Source: Chrysomallon squamiferum (lineage: Eukaryota; Mollusca; Gastropoda; Neomphalida; Peltospiridae). From it: a DNA stretch of 62,000 nucleotides. The stretch is from contig CM022671.1 of assembly GCA_012295275.1 (NCBI GenBank), forward strand, positions 22,072,822 through 22,134,821, in the 5' to 3' direction. Shown here piece after piece: positions 1-12,128 of this stretch; position 1 is the stretch's first letter; each line of letters opens with the position of its first letter. A model generated the notes under the pieces. That model made no database searches. It was not told the origin of the DNA and worked only from the letters and a program-made list of their open reading frames with translations. The translations under genes and the position numbers were made by a program.

Positions 1-388
1 AGGCCGTCATTCCATCCTTTTAAACATCCATTACAAGTTCGCTTGGTTTTATTAAAAGACAATAGTTCGTTTGGTCAGTTGTGTGGAATTTATACGCGTA
101 GTAATGTGTGTATTATACAATTTGCAATGATGTTGTTGTGCTGGTAAGTAAAATAACCTAATTATCAAGAAAGTGAAAATAATGTCCGTCAGTGCGTCTG
201 TAAATACTTTAAAAATGCCAGGTTATAGACGCAGAATAATGACAAAGTACCGACATTGATTCCGGACAATACCGGAATGTATCGATCGTTCACGTTCGTT
301 AATTGTCGCCATTCTTTTCGGGTGTCGCCAATAATTGTATGTTTATCCATCAGTCTTTCTGCTTGTATGTACATATGTCTGTTTTGTT

Positions 389-390
<2 letters not shown>

Positions 391-474
<84 letters not shown>
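391..474. repeat. (TCTG)n(TC)n microsatellite
   Basis: A short TCTG run is followed by an uninterrupted TC dinucleotide tract of about 36 units. Open frames across it encode only Ser-Leu repeats and are artefacts. Confidence 0.98.
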
Positions 475-476
<2 letters not shown>

Positions 477-1339
477 ATACTTTATTTCAGCTCAGTATAA
501 AAAGCTGTATAGCTGTTTCAGTGAATGTGCAGTTTAAAAAACACAAACTCGAACGAACAAACACACATATACATACACATACACATGCAAACACTATTGC
601 ACAGGCAAACCCAAGACAAAGTAGACTATAAATTAAATTGAATTAATAATAGCAATTATGAAACTTATAATTCTAATGGTATCTGTTTATTCAATCATTA
701 AAACGTCAAGATAGAACGGTGATTTAAAATCATTTCTCCAGATTTTTTCAGAATGATTTATTTCGTTTACATTTATATAAATCTAACGAAAACGGTTTAT
801 TGTATCCAAGCAACAAACATTCCTTGGATTCAGAGAAGAAAAAAAAAAATTATGCTGATTTATTTGGGAGTTATTAAAGACTATTAAAGAAATTACCCTG
901 TGTATTAATAAGCGATAGATAATTCTGAAAGAAAGGTATTTGGCGGTTTCCGTTAGAATCATATTCAGAAATAGAAACGATAATAAGCTGAAATACGTCT
1001 TACATTAGCTACTCATTAAATCATGTCTTATTTATTTTGATATCAGTTGGTTATTACTGTCACTGTTATTTATTTATTTTATTATCATCATTAATTTTTT
1101 TTTTTATTTTTTTTTTTTTAAGAGCTCGTATTTGTTTTAATATTTGTTGTTTAATAGTAATTAGCAAATTGTTTAAGCCAAGAGTATTGTATGACCTGAT
1201 TACAAATCAGAGCTAAATTTAAGTTCTAAAGGAAACAAAGCAGCTAATGTTATAATTGTGCATAATAAATAAATAATTAAATAAAACAATAAATTATTTT
1301 TATTGCAGTGGTCACATATTTCCAGCTTGTCAAGAACTG

Positions 1340-1490
1340 ATCTTTATTGCCATCATGCTTTAGTGCATGTTTTAATCGACTATCGCCATCTTGATTTAGA
1401 GCGCTTGTGATAATCGATTATCGCCATTCTGCTACAGAACCGTGTCTGATAATCGATTGTCGCCATCATGTTTCAGAGCCCTTGTGATCT
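1340..1490. repeat. Imperfect tandem repeat, about 38-bp period, four units
   Basis: The core ATCGCCATC, or a variant, recurs at about 1346, 1382, 1420 and 1459. It is preceded by an ATCGAT-like palindrome and followed by a diverged AGAGC-type tail. Units are 36-39 bp and diverged. The block is more GC-rich than its surroundings. Function unknown. Confidence 0.7.
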
Positions 1491-2275
1491 CTATCTTGTT
1501 ATTACGGACAAGATAAAATACATCTTGTCTGTAAACATTAAACAACGGCGTTGCCAAAAATAATACCAGTTGGCTCTACAGGAGTGAAATGATTCTTAAA
1601 TTTGCCAAACTGCATGGATGCATCTTTTTGACCTCTCGACAGAAACCACTGGCGGTTCTGCAAGTCATCAGAGACTCCAGGCGCGTGGGGAAAGCTATTC
1701 TCATCCTGGCCGTATCATACACCAGAAACAAAATAAACCACTTATCTCAAACTGGACAGTAATAACGTGAAAAAAAGCTTGCTCAGAAGTTTAGCAATAG
1801 CTTCTGTTTATTTTAAGATTCGTTGTTATTTGAGCAATGTTCGTAGCGTAGGCCTATTTTTGTAAAAGCGTAATTTTGATTTTTAAATTATTACCGAGTA
1901 CTAATACTGATTTCTTCAGGGTATTTATTCATAAGTTTAATAATAATAATAAATCAGCATTAGTTTGTCTATAAATAGAATGATTAAGTCATGAGGAAAC
2001 CATATTACGATTTGGAATAAGATTTGTAAAATGAATTATCAGAGAAACAAAAATAGACATAAAATAAATGAGATTTATTATATATATTTTTTTTTTTTTT
2101 TGATAATAACAGTATTGCAGATGCAAAACAATAATTCAGTAACGTACTAAAATAATGTCATATGGATACCATATGCAAATCTACTTTGTATTTTTTCCGT
2201 GATCCCATGTTCAAAGTATGTTGATAACCTTTATCTCTTGCCGATTACGTAAGCCAAGTGAACGTGATAAATGCA

Positions 2276-2283
2276 TGACGTCA
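2276..2283. promoter_or_regulatory. Consensus CRE palindrome TGACGTCA
   Basis: A perfect cAMP-response element (CREB/ATF bZIP site) in a less AT-rich stretch. About 95 bp downstream is a donor-like AGCA|GTAAGT (about 2378), and a 13-base motif ATTTATCCTTTCG occurs twice between (about 2324 and 2360). This could be a promoter plus short non-coding first exon on the plus strand, but no coding sequence follows, so the call is tentative. Confidence 0.35.
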
Positions 2284-2569
2284 GAAAAGACTTGGGATAT
2301 CGTACGAAGTGCCAGTGTAGCAATTTATCCTTTCGCCAATTCAAGTCTAAAGATGCTGAATTTATCCTTTCGTAGCAGTAAGTTTTAACCTAATAGTTTA
2401 ATAATTTAGTGAATAACTTTGGAACTTAGTGAAGAACAGTACTTTTGAAGACTAGTTAATAGAGAATTAAGATGTAAATACATCTAAACCAATAGAGAGG
2501 ACTTGCAGAGAAGAGGATTCACAAAACTACACGCTTACGTTACTGCTACTACTTCAGTTACTACTGCAG

Positions 2570-2571
<2 letters not shown>

Positions 2572-2637
<66 letters not shown>

Positions 2638-2700
2638 GATGATGATAACAATAATAATAATTGTTATTGTTATTGTTATTGTTATTATTATTATTATTAT
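2572..2700. repeat. Compound trinucleotide repeat (AAT)n(GAT)n(AAC)n(TTG/TTA)n
   Basis: AAT repeats grade through GAT and AAC into TTGTTA and TTA repeats. The two ends are complementary, so the tract can fold into a long hairpin. Confidence 0.95.
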
Positions 2701-3150
2701 AACCTTCAGAAATTAAAGTAATTATAACCTTAAGAAAATTAATGTATCAGATATTAAGATAATTTAATCGTATCGTACATAGCATATCGTCTCAATTCCT
2801 TTCGCTGAATATATCGAATCGTACTGAACGATATCGAATCAAACAACTACGGCATATTATATCTGCTATATATGTATTTGTCACAAATATATCATTGTTG
2901 ATCATCTAGACTAATACAGTTTAGAACCATTAATTTTAATAATGGAAATCAAATTCAATATAGATGATTTACTGTTAGTCTAATCCTTATTGATCGTGTT
3001 GTGATTTTTTCTTCTGAAAGTTCGAGGTAGTATGTCTACACAGATAAACTGGTTTATATAAATTATATTTAATTTTCTTTATGAAAGTACAATACTATTC
3101 TTAATGACAAAAACTGATAGAGAAACACACATACACACAAACACACCCAC

Positions 3151-3159
<9 letters not shown>

Positions 3160-3234
<75 letters not shown>
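3160..3234. repeat. (GA)n microsatellite
   Basis: An uninterrupted run of about 37 GA units, preceded by short CA and TA runs. Confidence 0.98.
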
Positions 3235-3238
<4 letters not shown>

Positions 3239-3566
3239 AGTGCCTATAATGCTTTTCTATAAAAAAAAGTTTGATATAAATATTCGTTGCTATAGTAACG
3301 CAGGTTCTATACATGAACATCGTCTTGAAGATTTACATATGTGCGCTTCTGACCTTTTCGTCACAACCTTCAAAGATCGGACTTTGCGTACTTTGCCGAG
3401 GAGCCAACTGGAGAGAATTAATAGCAAACATACCTGGCCAAACTACAATAAAGATAAAACTCCAGAATATCGTCGATAATAGCTTTTGGTTTGAAAGTAA
3501 TAGAAGTAGCGTGAAGGATGTTTTCTCATTCCAACCACTCCAGCAGATAACTTTTGTGCGTGTGCG

Positions 3567-3569
<3 letters not shown>

Positions 3570-3648
<79 letters not shown>
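3570..3648. repeat. (GA)n microsatellite
   Basis: A second GA tract of about 39 units, some 340 bp after the first. Both have the purine strand on plus. Confidence 0.98.
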
Positions 3649-3652
<4 letters not shown>

Positions 3653-5007
3653 AAAGACTGAAGGTACAAGAGATTATACAGAGATATAAAAAGAAAGTGT
3701 GTGAGTTTGTGTGCGTTTGTAGCGCTGAAAAGCTGTCACTTGTTAATTAGTTGACCATTACGTCACTATTTAGGTCGATTCAAACATGTCCGAAGATTTC
3801 CGAGTGGGTGATTTTATGATTGGGTTTTCGGTTTCTTCTTGTAGCGTGTGTATGTACGATTAAATGGAACTTTTGATGGTACCAGCGAACTAAAAAAAAT
3901 AATAATAATAAAAATAACGACCTATCTAATGGAATATAAAGGCAAAATTTATAATTAAGATTAACCAAAAAACAACAACAACAACAAGACAGACCTATCT
4001 CTGGCGGAGAACCATCCAAATTATCTCCGCCAGAGGATACTCTGGCAATGCGTAACTTTGAAAATCATTAGCATACTGAAGCTTTGAAAATATTAATCAT
4101 ATCTCTTATAACATCATTTTATTATTTCCACGGATGTTCGAATCGAGTGATGCGATGTTTTTGGCTGGTACCGGTAGAATGTTTCGCTGAATGTTTCGCT
4201 GATGCGCGCGATACTCTTATTTTATGTAACGAACTCAGCAGGTATCAAGTATTAAAAAAACAAGACATTCAATCCCGGACGAGAACGCCAGTACCTTTTC
4301 CATCAGCATGTACGGGATCTCTCAGGTTAACTCGTTCACATAACACAATTAGTGTTCAACTAAAACCCAACTATATAACACAATCTGAGCTTGTTTCGTA
4401 AAGTAATCGCACGGAAAATAACAAGTAAAGCCATATGTGAAATAATTGATAGGCTTGCTAAAATAATACTGTACGACCACGCAGCCGTAATATCAATAAA
4501 TTATTGTTTAAACGTGTAACCGGAATAACAGACAGTGATGATAAAAACTATGTGGGTATCTAACGTATACAGTTACAAGGGTCAAGGTAACAGGAAGTTC
4601 AAGTGCATCTTGGAATAATGGATACGTGAGTGATAATGTAGAAGTAAAACAGACGACAATAAGATCACATTACGCTTAATTAACATCAAGTACACATTAA
4701 TTTAATCCATGTTAATAATAAAGCGACGTATATGTTAATGAGAGAAGACGAAGCCATGATCGCAAAACCAGTAATTTTCTGTATATTAAATAATCAGTAT
4801 GCTTGGTAAAATAATATATATTTAATACGATACAAGGCCTCAAGGTCATAGTAGTTGTAAATTATTGTTCAGAGATCATATTATTATATGTACTAAATTA
4901 TCGGAATTATTACTGAAAATAACAATAAAAGGGAAAATAAATAGGGAATAAAATGAATCTAATATTTTCAAACTATTTTCAACCAAATATCCTGTATTGG
5001 ATATTTT

Positions 5008-5008
5008 T

Positions 5009-5039
<31 letters not shown>

Positions 5040-5130
5040 TTATTATTATTATTATTTATTTTTTTTTTTTTTTTTTTAATATTTTTTTTCTTTTCTTTTT
5101 TTCTTTCTTTCTTTCTTTTCTTCTTCTTTA
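5008..5130. repeat. Polypyrimidine TTC/TTA/T-rich block
   Basis: A TTC run, then TTA, then T-rich CTTT-type sequence. Low complexity; frames through it encode only Phe and Leu. Confidence 0.95.
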
Positions 5131-5829
5131 ATTATTATTTATTATTATTACGGAACAGTTTAATTTAAAAATAATAGTAACGAAATGGATTTTTTACATA
5201 ATTCACAATTATGATTTAATAATTTTCATCAAACCGTATAATCATACTATTTTATAAGATATATAACAGGCTCACTCGTAAATACGTATCCGTGTATGAA
5301 TTAATGCATACATTTTTACACACACACACACATGCGTGCGCGCTCGTGCATATATGTATATTTGTAAAAATGTCTTTATGTACATACTTTTAAGATTGTC
5401 AAAAAAAAAAAAAAAAAAATTTCTTTCGTTCGACATTACGGATATTACGGAGATACATGTAGTTGGTCTATTCCTGTAGAGAAAACCTCAGCTATCGTGT
5501 GGTAAACGTAATCAACTCTTAATTGAAAAATGCTAAGCAACAAGGCAGCTTTCATTTCAGGGCAACTTATACTTCAGAGAGAGGCCCCATAAGTGATACA
5601 AATTTTTATTTTCCTTAATGATTAGGACAAACATCAAGTCTGGGAAGGTAGATTAAAACGTATCTGAATAGCCACTGATTTTGGGATATTATTTGTCATA
5701 TACGAAACATTTTGACACTTTTTTTTCTTTTTTTTCTTTTTAACATGATTTTTAAAGTAAAATCGAGAAAGAGAAACTAATATGATTCCAAATATTTAAC
5801 TTCGCTTTAATAGTAAATTGGGGATTTCA

Positions 5830-5946
5830 TATAATAATAATAATGATAATAATATTAATAATAATAACAACAACAACAATAACAAAATTATTATTGTAAT
5901 TACTATTATTATTACTACTACTGTTGTTGTTGTTGTTCTTGTTGTG

Positions 5947-6000
<54 letters not shown>
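5830..6000. repeat. Inverted (AAT)n ... (ATT)n pair
   Basis: AAT/AAC-type repeats (5830-5890) are followed after a short mixed segment by (GTT)n and a long (ATT)n run (5944-6000). The arms are complementary and could form a cruciform. Confidence 0.9.
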
Positions 6001-7129
6001 AACATGAAAAATAATAATTAATTATTTTTTAAAACAGTGGGTTGTAGTATCGGAGTAGATATCAAAACATCAAATGAGAGATAACCTTTTTCAGATGAAA
6101 CGAGTTTCATTATAAAGGTAAAACCCGTCACATAAGATGAAAAAGAAGAAGAAGGAGAAATGCGTATCACGCTGATCAGTTTTTATCTACATCATGTTAA
6201 TGTAAGTTTATTGAAAATATTATCAGGAATATATCTCATTATAGCTGTTACGCGTGTTGCATTTACAAGATGTAGACTTCAATAGCATTGACCACTTTTA
6301 AAAAAAAAAAAAAAAAAAAATAAAAATTCTTTCCTATCTCACTACATCTTCGTGCATCTGGCGTTGAAAGCACGCGGTTTTTTCCAACTGTTTTTTACAC
6401 TCGGTAGTGAAACCTTATCTAGTAATCAAGACGCTTCCGAAAAATGAATTTAATCTAAGACAAATTCTAAATTTAACGTAGATAATGTTGCTATCGTAAA
6501 TGTTAGCCGGGCATGTATACATAACTAGATCGTAGATAAATTTGTTATGGAAATACATGTACGTATCTATTAATCGCGAAAAGGAAACTACATATATATA
6601 TATAAGGTAGGTGTAGTATATAAAGAAATACGTTGAAAATTACGTTGATGATATTTATGGATATATCCATCCACAGGCCTGTATCTTTTATACATTTCCA
6701 AGAATGGATATATAAATAACATACATACATACATACATATACATATATTAACAAACATATACTTGCATTCACACACAAAAAAACACTCGGACATTTATGT
6801 GTATATAAAGGAACGTGTTAAATAAAAAGCAAATATTTATACATATATCCATCTATAATACTTGTACAAATGCAGTTATATTCATACATTAACACACATT
6901 CAGAAACACACGCAAACTCTCACACGAACACGAACACACGCACATACACACATACATACACAGAAGCTTATATATAAACATACATACATACAAACTTAAA
7001 AACATAGACAAGCACATACACCCACACATACATCAAGATCTATATATACATATCTCTATATAGTAGTTGTGTATATAAACTATTTCTAAATTTTATAAAT
7101 CTTTAACAAAAAATAAATTCGTTAGAAAA

Positions 7130-7131
<2 letters not shown>

Positions 7132-7194
<63 letters not shown>
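7132..7194. repeat. (CT)n(CA)n compound microsatellite
   Basis: A CT run switches directly into a CA run and ends in CATATG. Confidence 0.97.
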
Positions 7195-7198
<4 letters not shown>

Positions 7199-7614
7199 GT
7201 ACTTAAAAATATTATTCAAACGCAACTCCTGTGACTGTTTCATTACCAATTGTATTTCTGTGAATTATTTTGTTTTTTTGTATAGATTTATACTGTATTA
7301 CACTGCGGTGAATATTACATAATTAAACAAACAAGTCAGCACATTCGTGTTGAAAAAAGAATCCTATCCAGCCACCTTTATGATACGTCATTACGTGTTT
7401 CCTTGTTTGACAGTTATTACAACACGTCTATATTTAGTTTTATCTTGACAACTGAAAACTGACGCGATAAACAGCACAGAACGGTTTAATGTTCTCTGAA
7501 TTAATTAAACTGAAGAATATAATGTGACACAAAAATTATGTGTTTTTTTTTCTTTAATTAATTAATTTATTTATTTATTTATTTTAACATTTTTTGTCTT
7601 TTATTTGTTTATTT

Positions 7615-7615
<1 letters not shown>

Positions 7616-7653
<38 letters not shown>

Positions 7654-7830
7654 ATTTACTACTACTCTTATCATTACGACGACTACTGCTGTTACTACTT
7701 CTACAACTACTACTACTATTACTACTATCTACTACTTCTGCTTCAATTACTACTTCTACTACTACTGTCTCTGCTCCAATTACTACTTCTGCTACTACTA
7801 TCTCTGCTTCAGTTACTACTTCCACGACTA
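7616..7830. repeat. (ATT)n then cryptic ACT/TCT trinucleotide repeats
   Basis: A pure TTA run is followed by a degenerate array rich in ACTACT and TCT triplets. It gives Thr/Ser- or Val/Glu-rich open frames on both strands; I do not regard these as genes. Confidence 0.85.
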
Positions 7831-8127
7831 CAACAACTAATAATAACAAGAAAGTACAAATACACTGTTTTCTGTATACAGCGCGTGACAATAAATTTAA
7901 AATCAAATATGTAAGACTAATCTCTAACATTTTTCCTTTACAAAGGTAAGCTTAGTCCCGATATATAAAAAAAAAAAAGACAAAAAGGCAGGTAACGTGA
8001 AGAAATAGAATAAAGCCGTCCCAGAAAGGTAAAGACTTGACTGAAGCAGATATGTTATCGGAGGCTATAAACAAGGCAAAAAAAAAAAAGCAAAGAGTTA
8101 GTTTTCATCTAGTATGGCTTGTCTTAC

Positions 8128-8344
8128 CTGTAATAATAATCGTTTTATCGTCGCATCTCAGATGGGGTGGACACTCGGTATTCCAGCGGATATAAAGCCG
8201 CAGAAGAAAGATGGCTAACAGAAAGAGACTGAGGATAACGGAGAGATAGATAAAAGGAGACACATCTTCTGACAGTTCCTTCAGCTCCTCGATATTCTCC
8301 TCCAGTTCCTCCACCTTGAATTGGTTCTTCATAGCCTTCACCAT
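8128..8344 (-). CDS. First coding exon of a membrane-anchored short-chain dehydrogenase/reductase (retinol-dehydrogenase-like), partial
   Basis: Seen: an ATG at 8344 opens 72 codons plus one base and ends at a good donor (ACAG|GTAAGA, exon end 8128). Residues 1-28 are charged and helical, with repeated Glu and Lys. Residues 31-51 form one strongly hydrophobic membrane segment. After a basic, Cys-containing linker the exon ends with DDKTIIITG, the first beta strand and first glycine of the NAD(P)-binding TGxxxGxG motif of SDR enzymes. In retinol-dehydrogenase-like SDRs an N-terminal anchor holds the catalytic domain at a membrane and an intron may split this glycine motif. Inferred: the remaining exons, including the YxxxK catalytic site, lie further left, outside the window or past a long intron. 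A second Met at residue 5 is an alternative start. Substrate cannot be told from this fragment. Confidence 0.62.
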
Positions 8345-8376
8345 GATTGCCGAGTCGTCGTTTTCTTCAGGTCCTC

Positions 8377-8411
8377 CTTACGTCTACGGCGACGTCAACG
8401 GACGACGTAAG
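8377..8411 (-). promoter_or_regulatory. ACGT-core cluster in the dehydrogenase proximal promoter or 5' leader
   Basis: Within 35 bp just upstream of the minus-strand start codon are three ACGT-core sites: CTTACGTC (8377-8384), GACGTCA (8391-8397) and GACGTAAG (8404-8411). The outer two form a perfect 8-bp inverted repeat. ACGT cores are bound by CREB/ATF/XBP1-type bZIP factors. The block is much more GC-rich than the neighbourhood, as expected of a promoter. Confidence 0.5.
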
Positions 8412-8432
8412 GGCTGTCTAGACAGTAGAAGA

Positions 8433-8482
<50 letters not shown>

Positions 8483-8511
8483 TTTTACATATAACTTGGA
8501 ACAAAATATTT

Positions 8512-8580
8512 GTTAGCAGACGATGCGCCTAATCTTTGGCGCCTTTAGATGACTAACAGTGGCCAGTTCGAGACCCGTGG
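8512..8580 (+). other. Possible tRNA-derived SINE head (Pol III A/B-box-like motifs)
   Basis: AGTTCGAGACC at 8565-8575 matches the Pol III B-box pattern (GTTCGAnnC), with a loose A-box-like TTAGCAGACG at 8513-8522. The stretch to about 8740 is unusually complex for this neighbourhood. No cloverleaf folds by eye, so it is not a functional tRNA. Confidence 0.25.
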
Positions 8581-9246
8581 ATGAGTTAAGATTCCTGCCT
8601 CTTCTCTATAGCAAGTATGCCAGACCCACTGAAGGAAAAAAGATAAGTTCGTGTGCATTCGCTTCTGTAGGCTTGTATTACCGGCGCCCACGTGACGCGG
8701 CCAAGACCAACGCAAAAAGGGAAGAGAAACGCTAGGTTGATATCATATAGGGATATATACTTCTAGCGATATATTATTGTAAACCACGTCCATGGCCAGA
8801 TATCGGCTTTTTTTTTTTTTTTTTTTTTTTTATTCTCTTTTTTACACACATGAAGTATTATGATTTATTAGAGAATGAATGTTTTCTTATTTCTTTTTAA
8901 ATTCGTGGCACGGTTTTTGACGTGTCTACAAAAACCCGTATAGGTGTGTGGAATATGTACATTAAGAATGTTTGTAAGATTGCATACCTTTGGCCTGGGT
9001 ATTTTAGACGTTTATTGTTTTGCCCTTCCCGCTATTTTGATTACTCTGCACAGCTTAATAGTAACACAGATATAGACTATGACTGTGTGTATTAATGTCA
9101 CCGAGTTTTTATGTTCTCTGTACGAACCTGTGTCAGTGTTGTCTGTAAGAACACGCACACGAATGAATGAATATATGGCTGTATGTTTGAACGTATATTT
9201 GTGTGTGTTCGTAGTATGTGCGTACGCATGTAAATACGTGTATATA

Positions 9247-9278
<32 letters not shown>

Positions 9279-9345
9279 GTATGTACCTATGTAGGTATAT
9301 ATATATATATATATTATATGTGTATGTATGTATGTATGTATGTAA
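9247..9345. repeat. (TA)n and (TGTA)n microsatellite cluster
   Basis: TA runs alternate with two GTAT/TGTA tetranucleotide runs. Confidence 0.95.
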
Positions 9346-9445
9346 TATGTGTGGACTAAAAGCAAATAGACAATAATACAATCAGATAAATAGCATGGTG
9401 CGTTGATGTTGCTTTGGGGTTTTTGGTGTGGTTCTTATTTTCTTC

Positions 9446-9500
<55 letters not shown>

Positions 9501-9864
9501 TTTTTTTTTTTTTGTTCATTATGTACAATACACTAGTCTGGCCATGTCATGATTAACTCAGACTGTTGATAGAACATCTGTGGAAGCAGGTGTAACAATT
9601 TCAGGTATGTGCTCCAGTCAGCCCTCGTTGATTTTATTTGTTTATTCTCATTCACTCTCACACTGTTTTTGATGTAGCTTTTTGTCTGGGTTATGATAAA
9701 AACAAGATGTCTGTTTAATTAGCCATCAGAGAGAGTGAATGAAAATAAATGTTAGTCAAACAGTTCACTCTCTCTCTCTCTCTCTCTCTCTTTTTTACAC
9801 ATACAGTTTTTCTTTGCACACCTATAAATAACACGGTTCAATTAAACCTATATACTCTGACACA

Positions 9865-10012
9865 TACAGAGAAAAATACATACACACTGACAAATACTGA
9901 AAACAAAATATATCGATACATCAGACAGAAATACATACACACTGACATGAACAGACAGAAATACATATACACTGATATGAACAGACAAAAAACACAAACA
10001 CACTGACATATC
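9865..10012 (+). repeat. 30-bp minisatellite, about four units
   Basis: The unit starting CAGACAGAAATACATACACA recurs at about 9922, 9952 and 9982 with few changes, and a more diverged copy precedes them. Direct tandem orientation. Confidence 0.8.
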
Positions 10013-10320
10013 CAGTAAATAAAAGATTATACTTTTATCAACTATTTTTTTATTTTTAATCATTTTGCATTGGCCGTAACACAAATATTTTTATCATACA
10101 ATTTATGTGAAGTGTTTACTAACGTCTGTGTACATAACATTTATCTTTGTTATCACGTAATATTCAAGGTTGTTTTTGTTCATTGTTTTTCCAGTTTCTG
10201 ATCAAAATACTATTGTGAAATCGTCCATCTTTACCATTTCAGGTTTGTTTGCATTAGATGTATTGATAATGGCTTATCAATACTTCTATTTAAGAGAGTA
10301 AAACCCAAAAAGGTTCAGAT

Positions 10321-10322
<2 letters not shown>

Positions 10323-10409
<87 letters not shown>
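10323..10409. repeat. (GA)n microsatellite
   Basis: An uninterrupted run of about 43 GA units. Confidence 0.98.
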
Positions 10410-10412
<3 letters not shown>

Positions 10413-10969
10413 TAACTTAAATTTCAGTATAATTTTCAGAAAACTATTTCCATTTGAATATTACGAACAGAAACATATTAGTCCTAAAGTACTAAGTAAT
10501 ATCATGTAATCAATAAAACATTTAGCGAGCTGTTCAGCAACAGCGACCCGAATTAAGTTTTGCAGGTACCATATATTAAAAAATTATTAATATTTATAAT
10601 TAATTATGGCAGTTAAAGAGAAATTTTGATTCATGAATGGCGTACGTAAGAATTTTTACTACAATATAATGTTAGAAAACACTTATATGAACCTAAAGAC
10701 ATTAAAACATTGTTATTTAAAGTCCCAGCTTCTGTCAGTTATATTAAAGGCCTGTTACGCACTTTATCATTTTCTCTGCAGTTCTAGAAGGAGAAGACTA
10801 TACAATTTCACGGCAATTTTAAACTGGAAGTCAAGAACTAGTTATTTTTGTATATACCAGTCGATGCATCGTGTTAAATACCAAAGTAGCATAGAACAAA
10901 TGCCGAGGCGTGCATTTCTCCAGTTTTATTATAAACTCTCTAAAAATATTTTCAAAGTAAAATGTTTTA

Positions 10970-11015
<46 letters not shown>

Positions 11016-11192
11016 TATTTCATTTCATTTTATTTTTTATTTTTATTTTTATATATTTTACTCTTTCGTCATACTTGGTTTCACTCTACAAAGTTTCTGA
11101 AAGGGTTTGTACTGACTGACAAACCAAAGTGAAATTATATATACGTCAATGGACTCGGCTCACTACTGACTTGACCTATCGGATGTTCTTTA

Positions 11193-11205
11193 AGGTCAAA
11201 GGTTA
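11193..11205 (+). promoter_or_regulatory. DR1 nuclear-receptor-type site AGGTCAAAGGTTA
   Basis: Two direct half-sites (AGGTCA, AGGTTA) are spaced by one base, the layout bound by RXR, HNF4, COUP-TF or PPAR-type dimers. The identical 13-mer recurs at 11434. Binding is inferred from the motif only. Confidence 0.4.
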
Positions 11206-11433
11206 GATGTATTTTTTTTCTATCTAGAATTGCTTTCCGCTCCATAACGTTTCGTCTGTGCAAGATAACACTCGCTGTGTCTTTGTATACGTCTGCTGCA
11301 TTTCAATCAGTTTATCACCGAAGACGCTGGAAATAATGTCCGTGACAAAGATACTCGACTATTCTGGGGTTCAAGGCACATAAATCAGATTCTTTGATTG
11401 GCAGAAGATGTGCTCTTTAAGATCCCCTGGTGG

Positions 11434-11446
11434 AGGTCAAAGGTTA
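11434..11446 (+). promoter_or_regulatory. Second identical DR1 site AGGTCAAAGGTTA
   Basis: Same strand and same 13 bases as the site at 11193, with 241 bp between starts. Both lie about 3 kb upstream of the dehydrogenase start codon in the most complex part of this intergenic stretch. Confidence 0.4.
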
Positions 11447-11547
11447 TGCTCATAGCATACTGATTATTATTCCCTTGACTTTAAATATTCGTGCACTAAG
11501 TTTTATTGTTATCTATTTCAGTTTATTTTTATGATTGCAAAACATTT

Positions 11548-11593
<46 letters not shown>

Positions 11594-11744
11594 CTGGATA
11601 ATACAGAGTAAGTTGAAACAATTCATTTTATGGTTCAAACACTGATGCTTATCTGAACATTACGTTATAATCTGTTATCAGTGGCGCCATATTTGTTCTT
11701 CGACATTTTCCTAGTTTAATACATAATTTAACCTATATAATAAA

Positions 11745-11753
11745 ATAAATAAA

Positions 11754-11813
<60 letters not shown>

Positions 11814-12078
11814 TAAATTAATAATATTAATAATAATATAAAATAAAATAATAATAAAGTAAAATAAAGTTAAAAAAAAATTATTTAATAAGAATAATAA
11901 CAAAAATTAATAATATTAATAATAAAATGAATAAAATAATATAAATAATAAAGTAAAATAAAGTTTATAAAAAATAATAATAAAATTTAATAATATTAAT
12001 AATATTATAAAAAAAAAAAATAAATAAATAAATAAAATAAAATAAAATAAAATAACAGAATAAAGTAAAATAAAGTTA

Positions 12079-12128
<50 letters not shown>

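Larger units (their letters stand above)
1..8127. other. Gene-poor left flank, probably intergenic or intron of the dehydrogenase gene
   Basis: I see no supported coding exon here. The stretch is AT-rich and broken by microsatellites: (CT)n at 391-474, (AAT)n at 2572-2700, (GA)n at 3160-3234 and 3570-3648, a T-rich block at 5008-5130, (AAT)n/(ATT)n at 5830-6000, (CT)n(CA)n at 7132-7194 and trinucleotide DNA at 7616-7830. Since the dehydrogenase gene starts at 8344 and runs leftward, part of this could be its first intron. I looked for the next expected dehydrogenase exon (Rossmann motif GxxxGIG on the minus strand) and did not find one. Confidence 0.6.

Noticed and set aside
256-631. Open frames rich in Ser-Leu across the CT repeat
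   Set aside because: They exist only because a (TC)n tract has no stops; no flanking coding signal.
1540-1740. Possible exon in a locally complex stretch
   Set aside because: No frame on either strand gave a recognisable domain with consistent splice sites.
2503-2721. Poly-Asn open frame
   Set aside because: Translation of an (AAT)n/(GAT)n microsatellite.
4084-4401. 105-residue plus-strand open frame
   Set aside because: No recognisable domain, no splice or promoter context, composition like the surrounding DNA.
7605-7949. Thr/Ser- or Val/Glu-rich open frames on both strands
   Set aside because: Cryptic trinucleotide repeat; overlapping frames on both strands are expected.
10633-11100. 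155-residue plus-strand open frame
   Set aside because: Ends in poly-Leu/Phe from a TTA/TTT tract; the rest has no family resemblance. A chance frame is likelier.
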